Below, one piece after another: positions 1 to 6,213 of a DNA stretch of 12,070 nt. The stretch's first letter is position 1. Each line of letters starts with the position of its first letter. Location: assembly GCA_030040175.1 (NCBI GenBank), contig JASHUF010000208.1:1-12070 (forward strand), written 5' to 3'. This DNA comes from Acidobacteriaceae bacterium. GTDB lineage: Bacteria; Acidobacteriota; Terriglobia; Terriglobales; Acidobacteriaceae. The position numbers were made by a program, and so were the translations under genes. The notes under the pieces were generated by a model that saw nothing but the letters and a program-made list of their open reading frames with translations, was not told the origin of the DNA and ran no database searches.

Positions 1-655
1 GGCGATTCTTATGCCGCCCTTCCGCAGTCGAGTCCGACGCCACCTGCTGATCTTTGCCGATGCCGATCAGATAGAACCGGTGCGCAGGAATGTTGTACTT
101 GGTGACCAGGTACTGCACCACGGCATCCGCGCGCCGATTGCTCAACGCGTAGTTGTAATCCGCCGGGCCCGTGGTATCGCATCCGCCGGTCACTTCCAGG
201 ATGTAATTCTTCGCGCTGGAGAGCTGCCCGGCGAAGTTATCCAGCTGCGATAGGTCGTCGTCGGTCAGGTTTGACTTGTCGAAGCCGAAGTTGACGGAGA
301 CGTCAGCCACCTGCTTGTAGTTGTCCAGCCCCTTCACCACCGCGTCGAGAGAATCGGCGCGCTGCGCCACGTCGTTGGCGGCGGTGTCGGCGTCGCTGGC
401 CGCCTTGGTAGCGTTCTGGGCGTTCTGGTTGGCGGTGTCCGCAGAGGTCTGCGCCTGCTTGATCCCCGCCTGCGCGCGATCGTCCACGTCATGAATCTGG
501 CGATTGTTTTCTGCGGTCTCCTGGTCCAACTGGCCGGTGTGGGTAATGATCGGGGCCGTCTGGTTCTTCACGTAATTCTTGGTCGCGCATCCGCTCACGC
601 CGAACAACGCCAAAGCCGCCGAAGCCAATGCAAATCCGAGAGAGTGTTTTGTCAT
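1..655 (-). CDS. OmpA/Pal-like peptidoglycan-binding lipoprotein (C-terminus beyond window)
   Basis: This is probably an outer-membrane lipoprotein that tethers the envelope to peptidoglycan. The first 218 residues are visible. A lysine-containing n-region and an alanine/leucine-rich core lead to the lipobox VSGC, with the lipidated Cys at 23. Residues about 40-108 are rich in A, Q, N and D and look like an Lpp-style coiled coil. Residues about 115-218 form an OmpA C-terminal domain (VNFGFDKSNLT, then CDTTGPADYNYALSNRRADAV). The Asp (160) and Arg (175) that family members use to hold diaminopimelate are present. The usual GHTD motif reads GGCD, so His and Thr are replaced by Gly and Cys. The ATG at 655 is supported by an AGGGA about 9 bases upstream and by the signal peptide starting there. 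The domain family is clear; the specific role (Pal or another OmpA-like lipoprotein) is not. Confidence 0.9.
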   Translation of the reverse strand, partial: MTKHSLGFALASAALALFGVSGCATKNYVKNQTAPIITHTGQLDQETAENNRQIHDVDDRAQAGIKQAQTSADTANQNAQNATKAASDADTAANDVAQRADSLDAVVKGLDNYKQVADVSVNFGFDKSNLTDDDLSQLDNFAGQLSSAKNYILEVTGGCDTTGPADYNYALSNRRADAVVQYLVTKYNIPAHRFYLIGIGKDQQVASDSTAEGRHKNR

Positions 656-946
656 GGTTTTCGTCCCTTTCCGCCCGCGCTTTGCGCCTGGGGCAGAGAT
701 GGATTCTCCTTCTCCACATTCGATGCGTGCACGCCGCACGCCATTTGCGCAGCGACCACTAACCTGTTCGCAATGTGAAGATTGTCTTCGATTTCATCAG
801 GCGCCCGCAGCCGCAATGGTGGGTAATTTTTACATTCTCGCGTAAGGATTGCCCTGAAGAATCAGGAGCATAGCCGAACGGCGGGTTGCGGACGGCCGTG
901 CTCCGGCCATCCGCTTCGATTGCCGCTATGCTAGAAAAGGCCGCTC
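656..946. other. Intergenic region between divergent lipoprotein gene and uvrC
   Basis: This 291-base gap lies between two divergent genes and should hold both promoters. I could not find a convincing -35/-10 pair on either strand. It contains an imperfect hairpin at 888-914 (11-base arms GCGGACGGCCG and CGGCCATCCGC, one mismatch, 5-base loop) about 33 bases before uvrC. AAAAGG at 935-940 would serve as a ribosome binding site for a GTG start at 947. No gene is visible in it. Confidence 0.6.
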
Positions 947-3175
947 GTGTTCCCTGGTCGTTCTATGGATCTTGAGGAGAAAATCCGCGCCCTTCCCACC
1001 CAGCCGGGCGTGTACCTTTACAAGAACGCCGAAGGCCAGATCATCTACGTGGGCAAGGCCAAGAACCTGCGCTCGCGCGTGCGCTCCTATCTGCTCGAGG
1101 GTTCGCAGGCCAACGCCAAAACCGGCTCGCTCATGCGCGAGGCCGTCGACATCGAAACCATCCTCGTCGCCAACGAGCACGAAGCGCTGGCGCTCGAAAA
1201 CAACCTCATCAAGCAGCGCAAGCCGCGCTTCAACATTCTGCTGCGCGACGACAAGACCTACCCCTACGTGAAGCTCACCCTCGCCGACCGGTTTCCCAAG
1301 GTCTTCGTCACCCGGCGCCTGCGCAAGGATGGCTCGGCGTATTACGGCCCTTACTTTCCCGGCAATCTCGCCTATCGCGTGGTCGAGCTCATCCATCGCA
1401 GTTTTCTCCTGCCCAGCTGCAAGGTCGATCTCACGCGCTACCATCCACGCGCCTGCCTGCAGTACTACATTCACCGCTGCCTGGGCCCCTGCGTGGAAGG
1501 CTTCGTTACGCCGGAGGCTTATGCGCAGGCGGTGCGCGATGCACAGCTTTTTCTTGAGGGCCGCCACGCCGAGCTCGAACGCACGCTCACCGCGCGCATG
1601 CTGGCCGCGGCCGAAGCGGAGCAGTTCGAGGCCGCCGCGCGCCTGCGCGACCAGCTCTCCACCGTGCACCAGCTCCAGGAGAAACAGCGCATCGCCACCG
1701 CCGGGCAGAATGACGACGCCGACGTGTTCGGCTACCACTTCGAAGACGGCTGCCTGGCCGTGAATCTCTTTCACATGCGCGCGGGCAAAATCGTCGACCG
1801 CCGCGAGTTCTTCTGGGAAGATCTCGCCGAGCTGATGGAAGCAGTGGAAGAAGACAGGGATCAGGGGTCAGGGGTCAGGGGTCAGGGGAAAGCAGAAGCA
1901 GAAGATGAGCCTGTCATCCTGAGCGACCGGACCCTGAACGGCGTGAAAGAGAAGGGAGTCGAAGGATCTGCGGTTGCCTTTCGGGAGCCGGTTGCCCCAT
2001 CCTTTCGCCGTTCTTCAGGCGAAAGGATGGGAGACCACCTGGGTGCCCCTGGTCCCTCGCATTTGAGGACCAGGGATAGCAGTGCATCTGGCGAGCCCCT
2101 CTTCCATCCCGGCGCCGTCTTCTCAGCCCTGCTCAAGCAGCTCTATATCGATCAGCAATACGTTCCGCGCTCCATCCTTGTCCCCGCCGGCTTCGATGAC
2201 CGCGAGACCCTCGCCGGCCTGCTCACGGAGCGCGCCGGCCATCGCATCGAGATCGCCGTCCCCCAGCGCGGCGAAAAACGTTCGCTGGTCGATCTCGCCG
2301 GCCAGAACGCGAAACAATCCTACGTGCAGCGCTTCCGCGTGCTCGAGCCCTCGCGCAAGGCCATCCAGGATGCGCTGATGGACACGCTCATGCTGCCCGA
2401 GCCGCCCCGGCGCATCGAGTGCTTCGACATCTCCCACATTCAGGGCGCGGAAACCGTGGCCTCGCTCGTGGTCTGGGAAGACGGCAAAATGAACAAGGCG
2501 CAGTATCGCAAATTCAAGGTGATGACCGTCCCCGGCGTGGACGACTTCGCCGCCATGCGCGAGGTGGTTTCTCGCCGCTACCGCCGCATCCGCGACAACT
2601 GCGCCGAAGAGACTGTTTTGAAAGGGCACGACTTCAGTCGTGCCGAAAATGACCATCAGAAACAAGAAGGGGCTTTAGCCCCCGAGGAAAAATCCCAACG
2701 CAGCAAAGAACCCAACTCCATGCCCTCGCTCATCCTCATCGACGGCGGCCTGGGCCAGCTCCATGCCGCGGCCGAAGCCCTGGAATCGCTCGGCTTCACC
2801 TCGCAGCCGCTCACCTCCATCGCCAAAAAGGAGGAGGTCATTTATCTCTACGGGCAGGAGGACGACCCCATCGTCCTCGACCGCCGCTCGCCGGTGCTCC
2901 ATCTCATTCAGCTCATCCGCGACGAGAGCCATCGCTTCGCGGTGGGCTACCATCGCCAGCGCCGCGCCATGCGCGACCGCAGCTCCGAGCTCGAAGAGAT
3001 CCCCGGCGTGGGCGCGCAAACCCGCCAGCGCCTGCTCACCCACTTCGGCAGCCTGCGCGACGTGCAGCAGGCCACGGTGGAGTCGCTCGCCGCCGTTGTC
3101 CCGCGCAGAACGGCGGAAGCCATTCACCGCCATTTCCATGCTGAAGCGGATGCCGCTCCGGCTGCTCCACCTTAG
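947..3175 (+). CDS. uvrC: Excinuclease ABC subunit C with two in-frame repeat insertions
   Basis: UvrC makes the 3' and 5' incisions around bulky DNA lesions after UvrA/UvrB recognition. Numbered from the GTG at 947, it has a GIY-YIG domain (GVY 21-23, YVG 34-36, conserved Glu84), a cysteine cluster near 160-182, a UvrB-binding UVR motif near 212-248, an RNase H-like domain with the triad Asp494 (ECFDISH), Asp599 (LIDGG) and His662 (DESHRF), and tandem helix-hairpin-helix segments near 680-735. The protein has 742 residues, while the family is usually about 600-620. The surplus matches two insertions, residues about 304-383 and 556-588, both made of repeat DNA in open frame. All catalytic motifs are intact, so it is probably functional. 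The GTG has AAAAGG 6 bases upstream; the ATG at 965 (MDLEEKI) matches the usual family N-terminus and is an equally plausible start. Confidence 0.96.
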   Translation: MFPGRSMDLEEKIRALPTQPGVYLYKNAEGQIIYVGKAKNLRSRVRSYLLEGSQANAKTGSLMREAVDIETILVANEHEALALENNLIKQRKPRFNILLRDDKTYPYVKLTLADRFPKVFVTRRLRKDGSAYYGPYFPGNLAYRVVELIHRSFLLPSCKVDLTRYHPRACLQYYIHRCLGPCVEGFVTPEAYAQAVRDAQLFLEGRHAELERTLTARMLAAAEAEQFEAAARLRDQLSTVHQLQEKQRIATAGQNDDADVFGYHFEDGCLAVNLFHMRAGKIVDRREFFWEDLAELMEAVEEDRDQGSGVRGQGKAEAEDEPVILSDRTLNGVKEKGVEGSAVAFREPVAPSFRRSSGERMGDHLGAPGPSHLRTRDSSASGEPLFHPGAVFSALLKQLYIDQQYVPRSILVPAGFDDRETLAGLLTERAGHRIEIAVPQRGEKRSLVDLAGQNAKQSYVQRFRVLEPSRKAIQDALMDTLMLPEPPRRIECFDISHIQGAETVASLVVWEDGKMNKAQYRKFKVMTVPGVDDFAAMREVVSRRYRRIRDNCAEETVLKGHDFSRAENDHQKQEGALAPEEKSQRSKEPNSMPSLILIDGGLGQLHAAAEALESLGFTSQPLTSIAKKEEVIYLYGQEDDPIVLDRRSPVLHLIQLIRDESHRFAVGYHRQRRAMRDRSSELEEIPGVGAQTRQRLLTHFGSLRDVQQATVESLAAVVPRRTAEAIHRHFHAEADAAPAAPP
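1861..1888 (+). repeat. Four tandem copies of TCAGGGG inside uvrC
   Basis: Four perfect head-to-tail copies of the 7-base unit TCAGGGG are translated as part of a Gly/Gln/Arg-rich stretch (QGSGVRGQG) at the start of the first UvrC insertion. Seven is not a multiple of three, so gain or loss of one unit would shift the frame of uvrC. Similar heptamer runs are, from memory, scattered through acidobacterial and some other GC-rich genomes. Confidence 0.95.
1996..2031 (+). repeat. Perfect 14-bp inverted repeat
   Basis: The arms CCCATCCTTTCGCC (1996-2009) and GGCGAAAGGATGGG (2018-2031) are exact reverse complements around an 8-base loop. The hairpin lies within the coding sequence of uvrC and is part of the insertion-1 repeat mosaic. 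Confidence 0.9.
2047..2075 (+). repeat. Perfect 9-bp inverted repeat
   Basis: CCCTGGTCC (2047-2055) and GGACCAGGG (2067-2075) are exact reverse complements with an 11-base loop. They follow the 14-bp hairpin directly and probably belong to the same dispersed element. Confidence 0.85.
2612..2710 (+). repeat. REP-like palindromic element in uvrC (insertion 2)
   Basis: This element is inserted in frame between the two catalytic aspartates of the UvrC RNase H-like domain. It holds two short-loop hairpins: GGCACGACT-tc-AGTCGTGCC at 2625-2644 and GGGGCT-tt-AGCCCC at 2669-2682. The translated phrase KGHDFSRAEN followed by EGALAPEE recurs, as far as I recall, in unrelated Terriglobia proteins, where the same DNA element has landed in genes. 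The local A-richness (AAATGACCATCAGAAACAAGAA) also differs from the surrounding codons. The edges are approximate. Confidence 0.75.
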
Positions 3176-3264
3176 AATTGCGCGCGGTTTTGAAGGCGCC
3201 GGCTCTCGCCCCGCAGGGCTGACCGCAGGCCAATTCACGCGACCATGGCTCTGCGGATGCTACG

Positions 3265-3792
3265 ATGGTCGCCATGCTGAATCCGAGGGCTCATTGGGCC
3301 GTGTTCGCCCTGTGCGCCGGGGCGTGCTGCGCGGCCTCCGCACGGCCGGCGCCGCAGCCTGCGCCTTCCCAGCGCCGGCAGTATTACTCCTTCAACGAGA
3401 TTCATGTGGATCAGGATTGCCGTATCCTGCCCGATCCGGCACACGCGCCTCCGGGCAGCAAGCCGCGCCCTTACACCGACCCCGCCGTCTGCCACCTGAT
3501 CAACGTCTTCACGTCCCAGCACGTGGAAGAACGCATTCAGGCCGGCCAGTTGCTGCGCTGGCGCGTGCAGATTCACGAGCACGAGTTCGTGCTTCAGGAC
3601 ATCTCCGATGCGCCGGTCACGTTTGTCGTCGAGCAGACCATTCCCAAGGACTGGATTGTCGACTCCGACCCGCAGCCGAAACAGATGCTTGGGCAAACGG
3701 CCTACTTTCCCGTCATCGTGCAGCCGGGACAGATCGTGCACCTGCACGTAGGCATGCGCCACCAGACCCCCTTGCGCAGCAAGCCCGTTTAA
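3265..3792 (+). CDS. Secreted protein of unknown function
   Basis: I do not recognise a named family. The 175-residue product begins with a likely Sec signal peptide (hydrophobic core about 11-23, plausible cleavage after ASA at 24-26), then a Pro/Gln-rich spacer. The mature part has only two cysteines (52 and 76), which could form a disulfide in the exported protein. Residues about 93-163 read like a small beta-sandwich: VTFVVEQTIPKDW, a proline turn, then YFPVIVQPGQIVHLHVGM. This resembles the C-terminal strand pattern of DUF4139-type domains, but the link is weak. ATG 3265 and ATG 3274 are both possible starts, with no strong ribosome binding site for either. It lies 89 bases after uvrC in the same direction and could be co-transcribed, though no functional link is evident. 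Confidence 0.72.
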   Translation: MVAMLNPRAHWAVFALCAGACCAASARPAPQPAPSQRRQYYSFNEIHVDQDCRILPDPAHAPPGSKPRPYTDPAVCHLINVFTSQHVEERIQAGQLLRWRVQIHEHEFVLQDISDAPVTFVVEQTIPKDWIVDSDPQPKQMLGQTAYFPVIVQPGQIVHLHVGMRHQTPLRSKPV

Positions 3793-3950
3793 GGCGCGGA
3801 TTCCGATGGGGACGGCCGTGAAAAAGGCGCACCTCCGCCGCCCCGGCGCCACGCGGGTTCGGGTCCCTTGAACCGCAACGCAGTTAGCCGGCTACCGTGT
3901 CTACGTTCATCCCGAACTGGCGTTCGTGCGGCTCTTTCTGAAATCCTCAG
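3793..3950. other. Short intergenic region before Hsp15-like gene
   Basis: This holds 158 bases between two same-strand genes. A GGGTTCGGGTCCC segment near 3856-3868 resembles a tRNA T-arm, but no acceptor, D or anticodon arm can be built around it. No promoter or terminator stands out. Confidence 0.5.
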
Positions 3951-4403
3951 GTGATGCCAGAATCCGGCGGCCGCAATTCGAAGCCTCTCCACCCGGCGCT
4001 TTCGCTCCGGCCTCCATCCATCCGAATCGACAAGTGGCTCTGGGCGGCGCGCTTCTTCAAGACTCGAGCGCTGGCCTCCCGCGCCTGCGATCTGGGACGA
4101 ATCGAAGCCAACGGAACGCGCGCCAAACCCGCGCGCGAGATTCGCACGGGCGACCGGCTGCGCGTCGAAAATGAGAGCGGAATCTTTGAAGTTGACGTCC
4201 TCGCCGTCAGCGCGTTGCGCGGCCCGGCCGCTCAGGCGCAGGCGCTCTACCGCGAAACCGGCGCGAGCCGCGAGGCGCGAAGCCGGCTTGCCGAGGAGCG
4301 GAAGGCGATGCAGCAATACGCTCCCTTGCCGGAGCGCAGACCCTCCAAGCGCGACCGCCGGCGCATCATTCAGTTTCGCGGGCAGTTTCGCGGCCGCATC
4401 TGA
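3951..4403 (+). CDS. hslR: S4-domain RNA-binding protein, Hsp15 family
   Basis: Hsp15-family proteins bind 50S subunits carrying stranded nascent chains and help ribosome recycling. The 150-residue product has an S4 domain from about residue 24: IRIDKWLWAARFFKTR, then ASRACDLGRIEANGTRAKPAREIRTGDRLRV in two blocks. The family C-terminal signature follows: ALYRET, a charged Glu/Arg segment, and basic SKRDRRRIIQFR. The first 22 residues are Pro/Ser-rich, are not part of the conserved fold, and contain no later start codon in frame. The start is therefore GTG 3951 or the adjacent ATG 3954; the ribosome binding site is weak. It converges with trxA, from which it is separated by the terminator hairpin at 4419-4452. 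Membership in the Hsp15/S4 group is firm; the exact cellular role is inferred. Confidence 0.9.
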   Translation: MMPESGGRNSKPLHPALSLRPPSIRIDKWLWAARFFKTRALASRACDLGRIEANGTRAKPAREIRTGDRLRVENESGIFEVDVLAVSALRGPAAQAQALYRETGASREARSRLAEERKAMQQYAPLPERRPSKRDRRRIIQFRGQFRGRI

Positions 4404-4418
4404 GCCCGGCAAGCACAC

Positions 4419-4452
4419 AAAAAGCCCGGCGCGCCTGGTGTCCGCCGGGCTT
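4419..4452 (-). terminator. Rho-independent terminator of trxA
   Basis: A perfect 10-bp stem (AAGCCCGGCG at 4422-4431 with CGCCGGGCTT at 4443-4452, 11-base loop) is followed on the minus strand by five consecutive T residues. It lies about 55 bases after the trxA stop codon. The plus-strand side has no T-tract after the stem, so the signal points to trxA rather than to the convergent Hsp15-like gene. Confidence 0.85.
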
Positions 4453-4506
4453 CGATGCTGCTCTTCTCCACTCCGGATCCTGAAGCCGGACGTTGAGCCG
4501 CCTTCT

Positions 4507-4857
4507 TCAGGCGGCCACGCCGCTCGGCGCAAGCACGCGCTTCACGATCTCCTCAATTTCGGCCTGCGGGTGAAATCCAATCAGCTGATCCACGGGCTTG
4601 CCGTTCTTGAAGAACATCAGCGCCGGAATCGCCTGGATGCGATAGCGCGAAGCCGCAGCGGTGTTTTCATCCACGTTGATCTTGGCCACTTTCAGTTTGC
4701 CGGCAAAGCTCGAGGCAATGCTTTCCACCGTGGGCCCAATAGCCTTGCAGGGCCCGCACCACATGGCCCAGAAATCCACCAGGACCGGGACATCGCTACC
4801 CAGCACCTCCTGGTCAAAATTGGCGTCGTTAATTTCTATCACTCCAACCCCAGCCAT
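4507..4857 (-). CDS. trxA: Thioredoxin
   Basis: This cytoplasmic disulfide reductase gives electrons to ribonucleotide reductase, peroxiredoxins and others, and is itself reduced by thioredoxin reductase. The 116-residue single domain has the active site WCGPC within VDFWAMWCGPCKAIGP, the Asp/Lys pair typical of thioredoxins (VLVDFW, then KINVDEN), and the cis-proline loop as IPALMFF, followed by NGKPVDQLIGF. The position after IP is usually Thr, here Ala. The ATG at 4857 is set by a strong AGGAGGAG at 4859-4867. The gene appears monocistronic: it is preceded by a 399-base gap and followed by an intrinsic terminator. Function is as certain as sequence reading allows; which of several possible thioredoxin paralogs this is cannot be told. 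Confidence 0.96.
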   Translation of the reverse strand: MAGVGVIEINDANFDQEVLGSDVPVLVDFWAMWCGPCKAIGPTVESIASSFAGKLKVAKINVDENTAAASRYRIQAIPALMFFKNGKPVDQLIGFHPQAEIEEIVKRVLAPSGVAA

Positions 4858-5033
4858 GCTCCTCCTCGCCGACCACGCCGACCACGCCGCGACCCTAGCC
4901 CATCCAGTCTACAGGAACCGTCGCAATCAGGTTCGATGCCCGAAGCTCCGGAAAGTCGCAGCGCCCCACCCTGGGATGCCGGGGACGGATGCTGGCCCAG
5001 GCCCAGCCGGGCCTTTTCAACCACGGCGCGGAC

Positions 5034-5074
5034 AAAATAGAAGCGCCCGGATCCTGAAGAGGATCACGGGCGCT
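5034..5074 (-). terminator. Hairpin with U-rich tail, probable terminator
   Basis: The arms AGCGCCCGGATCCT (5042-5055) and AGGATC-A-CGGGCGCT (5060-5074) form a 14-bp stem with a GAAG loop and one bulged A at 5066. Read on the minus strand, the stem is followed by TCTATTTTG, a moderately good U-tract. It could end the thrC-thrB transcript, about 180 bases after the thrB stop, or end a separate small RNA starting at the promoter near 5177-5205. Confidence 0.6.
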
Positions 5075-5170
5075 AGAGCAGCCCTCCCCCAGAACTGCTC
5101 ACGCAGCGAATGTATGTGTTCCTCCATTGAAACGCAAGGAAACTTCGGTAATCGATCAGTAACCTAAATT
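5034..5170 (-). ncRNA. Candidate small RNA between thrB and trxA
   Basis: This is an inference from signals. A sigma70-like promoter predicts a start near A5170, and a terminator-like hairpin ends near 5034, giving a transcript of about 137 bases. It would contain a first hairpin (arms GAGCAG 5076-5081 and CTGCTC 5095-5100) next to the terminator stem. No known RNA family is recognised. A 35-codon frame beginning ATGGAGGAA inside it has no ribosome binding site, so I do not think it is coding. Alternatives are the 3' end of thrCB or a long leader for trxA. Confidence 0.3.
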
Positions 5171-5230
5171 CTGGTGATTATCCAAATTGTTATCAGTGAA
5201 ATCAAAGGAAATTACCGAATGATTAACAAT
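5144..5230. repeat. Interleaved inverted repeats around the candidate promoter
   Basis: TTCGGTAAT at 5144-5152 is matched exactly by ATTACCGAA at 5211-5219. ATTGTTATCA at 5186-5195 is matched, with one bulged base, by TGATTAACAAT at 5220-5230. One arm lies in the -35/-10 spacer and others lie just outside, a layout compatible with operator sites. This is speculative. Confidence 0.4.
5177..5205 (-). promoter_or_regulatory. Sigma70-like promoter downstream of thrB
   Basis: On the minus strand TTGATT (5205-5200) and GATAAT (5182-5177) are separated by exactly 17 bases, in the most AT-rich part of the window. The -10 matches consensus at 5 of 6 positions and the -35 at 4 of 6. It points toward the hairpins at 5042-5100 and, further on, trxA. 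Parts of two inverted repeats surround or enter it. Confidence 0.45.
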
Positions 5231-5256
5231 GACGAAAGGCGCCTAGGAAACTCCGG

Positions 5257-6213
5257 TCATTTCTTCTTCAGTTGGTGCAATTCCTGTGCACCCATCTGCT
5301 GAAACCGGCAGGAAACGAGCTCCCCCGCAAAACCCGCACCCAGGGCTCCCCGAATGGCCCGTTCGGCTGCCGGGAGACTCGACGCGCGCTCCACCACGAC
5401 AAGGACAGAAGGCCCGGCTCCGCTCAGCGCCGCGCCCAGAATCCCGTCGCCGCCCACCAGGGGTAACAGCAAAGGCAGGAGCGGGCAGATGGGCGCGCGG
5501 TATGGCTGGTGGATCCGGTCCTGCATCGCGGCCTTCAGCAGGTCACCGCGCGCCTGGGCAAAGGCAAGCGGCAGGAGCGAAACCGATTGCAAATTGGCGA
5601 TGACATCCTCGAGCGGGTAACTGGCTGGAAGTACGCTGCGCGCCTGGCTGGTGGCGAGCGGCTCGGGCGGAAGCACGACAATCGCCCGCCACTCTTCCGG
5701 CGGAGTTACCTGGGCCATGCGAATGCGCTCGCCCTCGCGAGCGGTGGCTTGAAATCCGCCCAGCCAGCAGGCAGCCACATTGTCCGGATGCCCTTCGAGT
5801 GCGTAGCCCTCTTCAAGGATGCGCTCCGTGTCCCAAGCGAGCTGCCCGAAGTGTACGGCGAGCGCAATCGCCGCCAGCCTCCCGGCCGCCGAGGAGCCGC
5901 AACCCATGCCCAGGGGAATGGCATTCGTCATTTCTATCGCCAGAGGAACAAGGGGCCGCTCGTTCGCCGCGAGCAGGCGTTTGTAGGTTTCGAGAATCAG
6001 GTTGTCTTCGAGCCGCGCGCAGCGCTCCGCATCGCGTCCCCGAGCCGCGATGCGGAATTCCGGCGCCGCCTCGGCCTCGATTTCGAGGAAAAAATCGAGC
6101 GCTACCGCCACGGAGTCGAACCCCGGGCCCAGATTGGCTGAGGTTGCGGGCAGGCGCAAGTGAACGGTCCAATCCCGGGGATGTTGCGGCAGGGGCATTC
6201 GCGGTTCGTTCAT
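5257..6213 (-). CDS. thrB: Homoserine kinase
   Basis: ThrB phosphorylates homoserine with ATP to give O-phosphohomoserine, the substrate of the upstream neighbour ThrC. The 318-residue protein shows GHMP-kinase hallmarks: the N-terminal PATSANLGPGFDSVAVAL, the glycine-rich ATP loop PLGMGCGSSAAG, the segment GHPDNVAACWLGG, and the C-terminal LSGAGPSVLVV. The open frame continues far upstream, but that part is antisense or overlapping thrC and has no kinase similarity. ATG 6213 is chosen because it overlaps the thrC stop as ATGA and has AGGGGA about 9 bases upstream; ATG 6219 would be too close to that site. The overlap implies translational coupling with thrC. The last residues are three lysines before TGA. 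Confidence 0.95.
   Translation of the reverse strand: MNEPRMPLPQHPRDWTVHLRLPATSANLGPGFDSVAVALDFFLEIEAEAAPEFRIAARGRDAERCARLEDNLILETYKRLLAANERPLVPLAIEMTNAIPLGMGCGSSAAGRLAAIALAVHFGQLAWDTERILEEGYALEGHPDNVAACWLGGFQATAREGERIRMAQVTPPEEWRAIVVLPPEPLATSQARSVLPASYPLEDVIANLQSVSLLPLAFAQARGDLLKAAMQDRIHQPYRAPICPLLPLLLPLVGGDGILGAALSGAGPSVLVVVERASSLPAAERAIRGALGAGFAGELVSCRFQQMGAQELHQLKKK

Larger units (their letters stand above)
1889..2089 (+). repeat. Mosaic dispersed-repeat island in uvrC (insertion 1)
   Basis: This stretch has no counterpart in ordinary UvrC and sits in the linker before the segment FHPGAVFSALLKQ. It contains a GTCATCCTGAGCGA ... GTCGAAGGATCTG motif pair near 1913-1974, which I recognise as a dispersed intergenic repeat of several bacterial phyla. 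Next comes a perfect 14-bp hairpin (1996-2009 with 2018-2031, 8-base loop), then a perfect 9-bp hairpin (2047-2055 with 2067-2075). Translation gives low-complexity peptide such as GERMGDHLGAPGPSH, which resembles repeat-derived tracts in other acidobacterial proteins. The boundaries are estimates from where UvrC similarity stops and resumes. Confidence 0.75.
4858..5256. other. Gene-free region with AT-rich patch and hairpins
   Basis: There is no protein gene in these 399 bases. Next to trxA lie its ribosome binding site and a 9-base direct repeat (CGCCGACCA twice, 4867-4884). At 4999-5017 a small hairpin AGGCCC-agcc-GGGCCT followed by TTT looks like a weak plus-strand terminator. Positions 5042-5100 hold two adjacent hairpins. 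Positions about 5110-5235 are markedly AT-rich compared with the rest of the window and hold a promoter-like pair and inverted repeats, listed separately. Confidence 0.8.

Noticed and set aside
2763..3821. Open frame of 352 codons on the plus strand running from uvrC through the next gene
   Set aside because: It is out of frame with two supported genes, its translation is Arg/Ser/Pro-rich without domains, and high GC keeps such frames open by chance.
3850..3880. tRNA-like T-arm (GGGTTCGGGTCCC)
   Set aside because: No acceptor stem, D-arm or anticodon arm could be formed with the flanking bases.
4867..4889. Short direct repeat CGCCGACCA x2 upstream of trxA as a possible CRISPR or iteron
   Set aside because: There are only two copies with no spacers; it is a minor GC-rich duplication.
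4171..5040. 289-codon plus-strand frame over the Hsp15-like gene end and trxA
   Set aside because: It crosses the trxA terminator and is antisense to trxA; its composition is that of a shadow frame.
5030..5134. 35-codon minus-strand frame starting ATGGAGGAA in the thrB-trxA gap
   Set aside because: There is no ribosome binding site, it runs through both hairpins, and its composition does not look coding.
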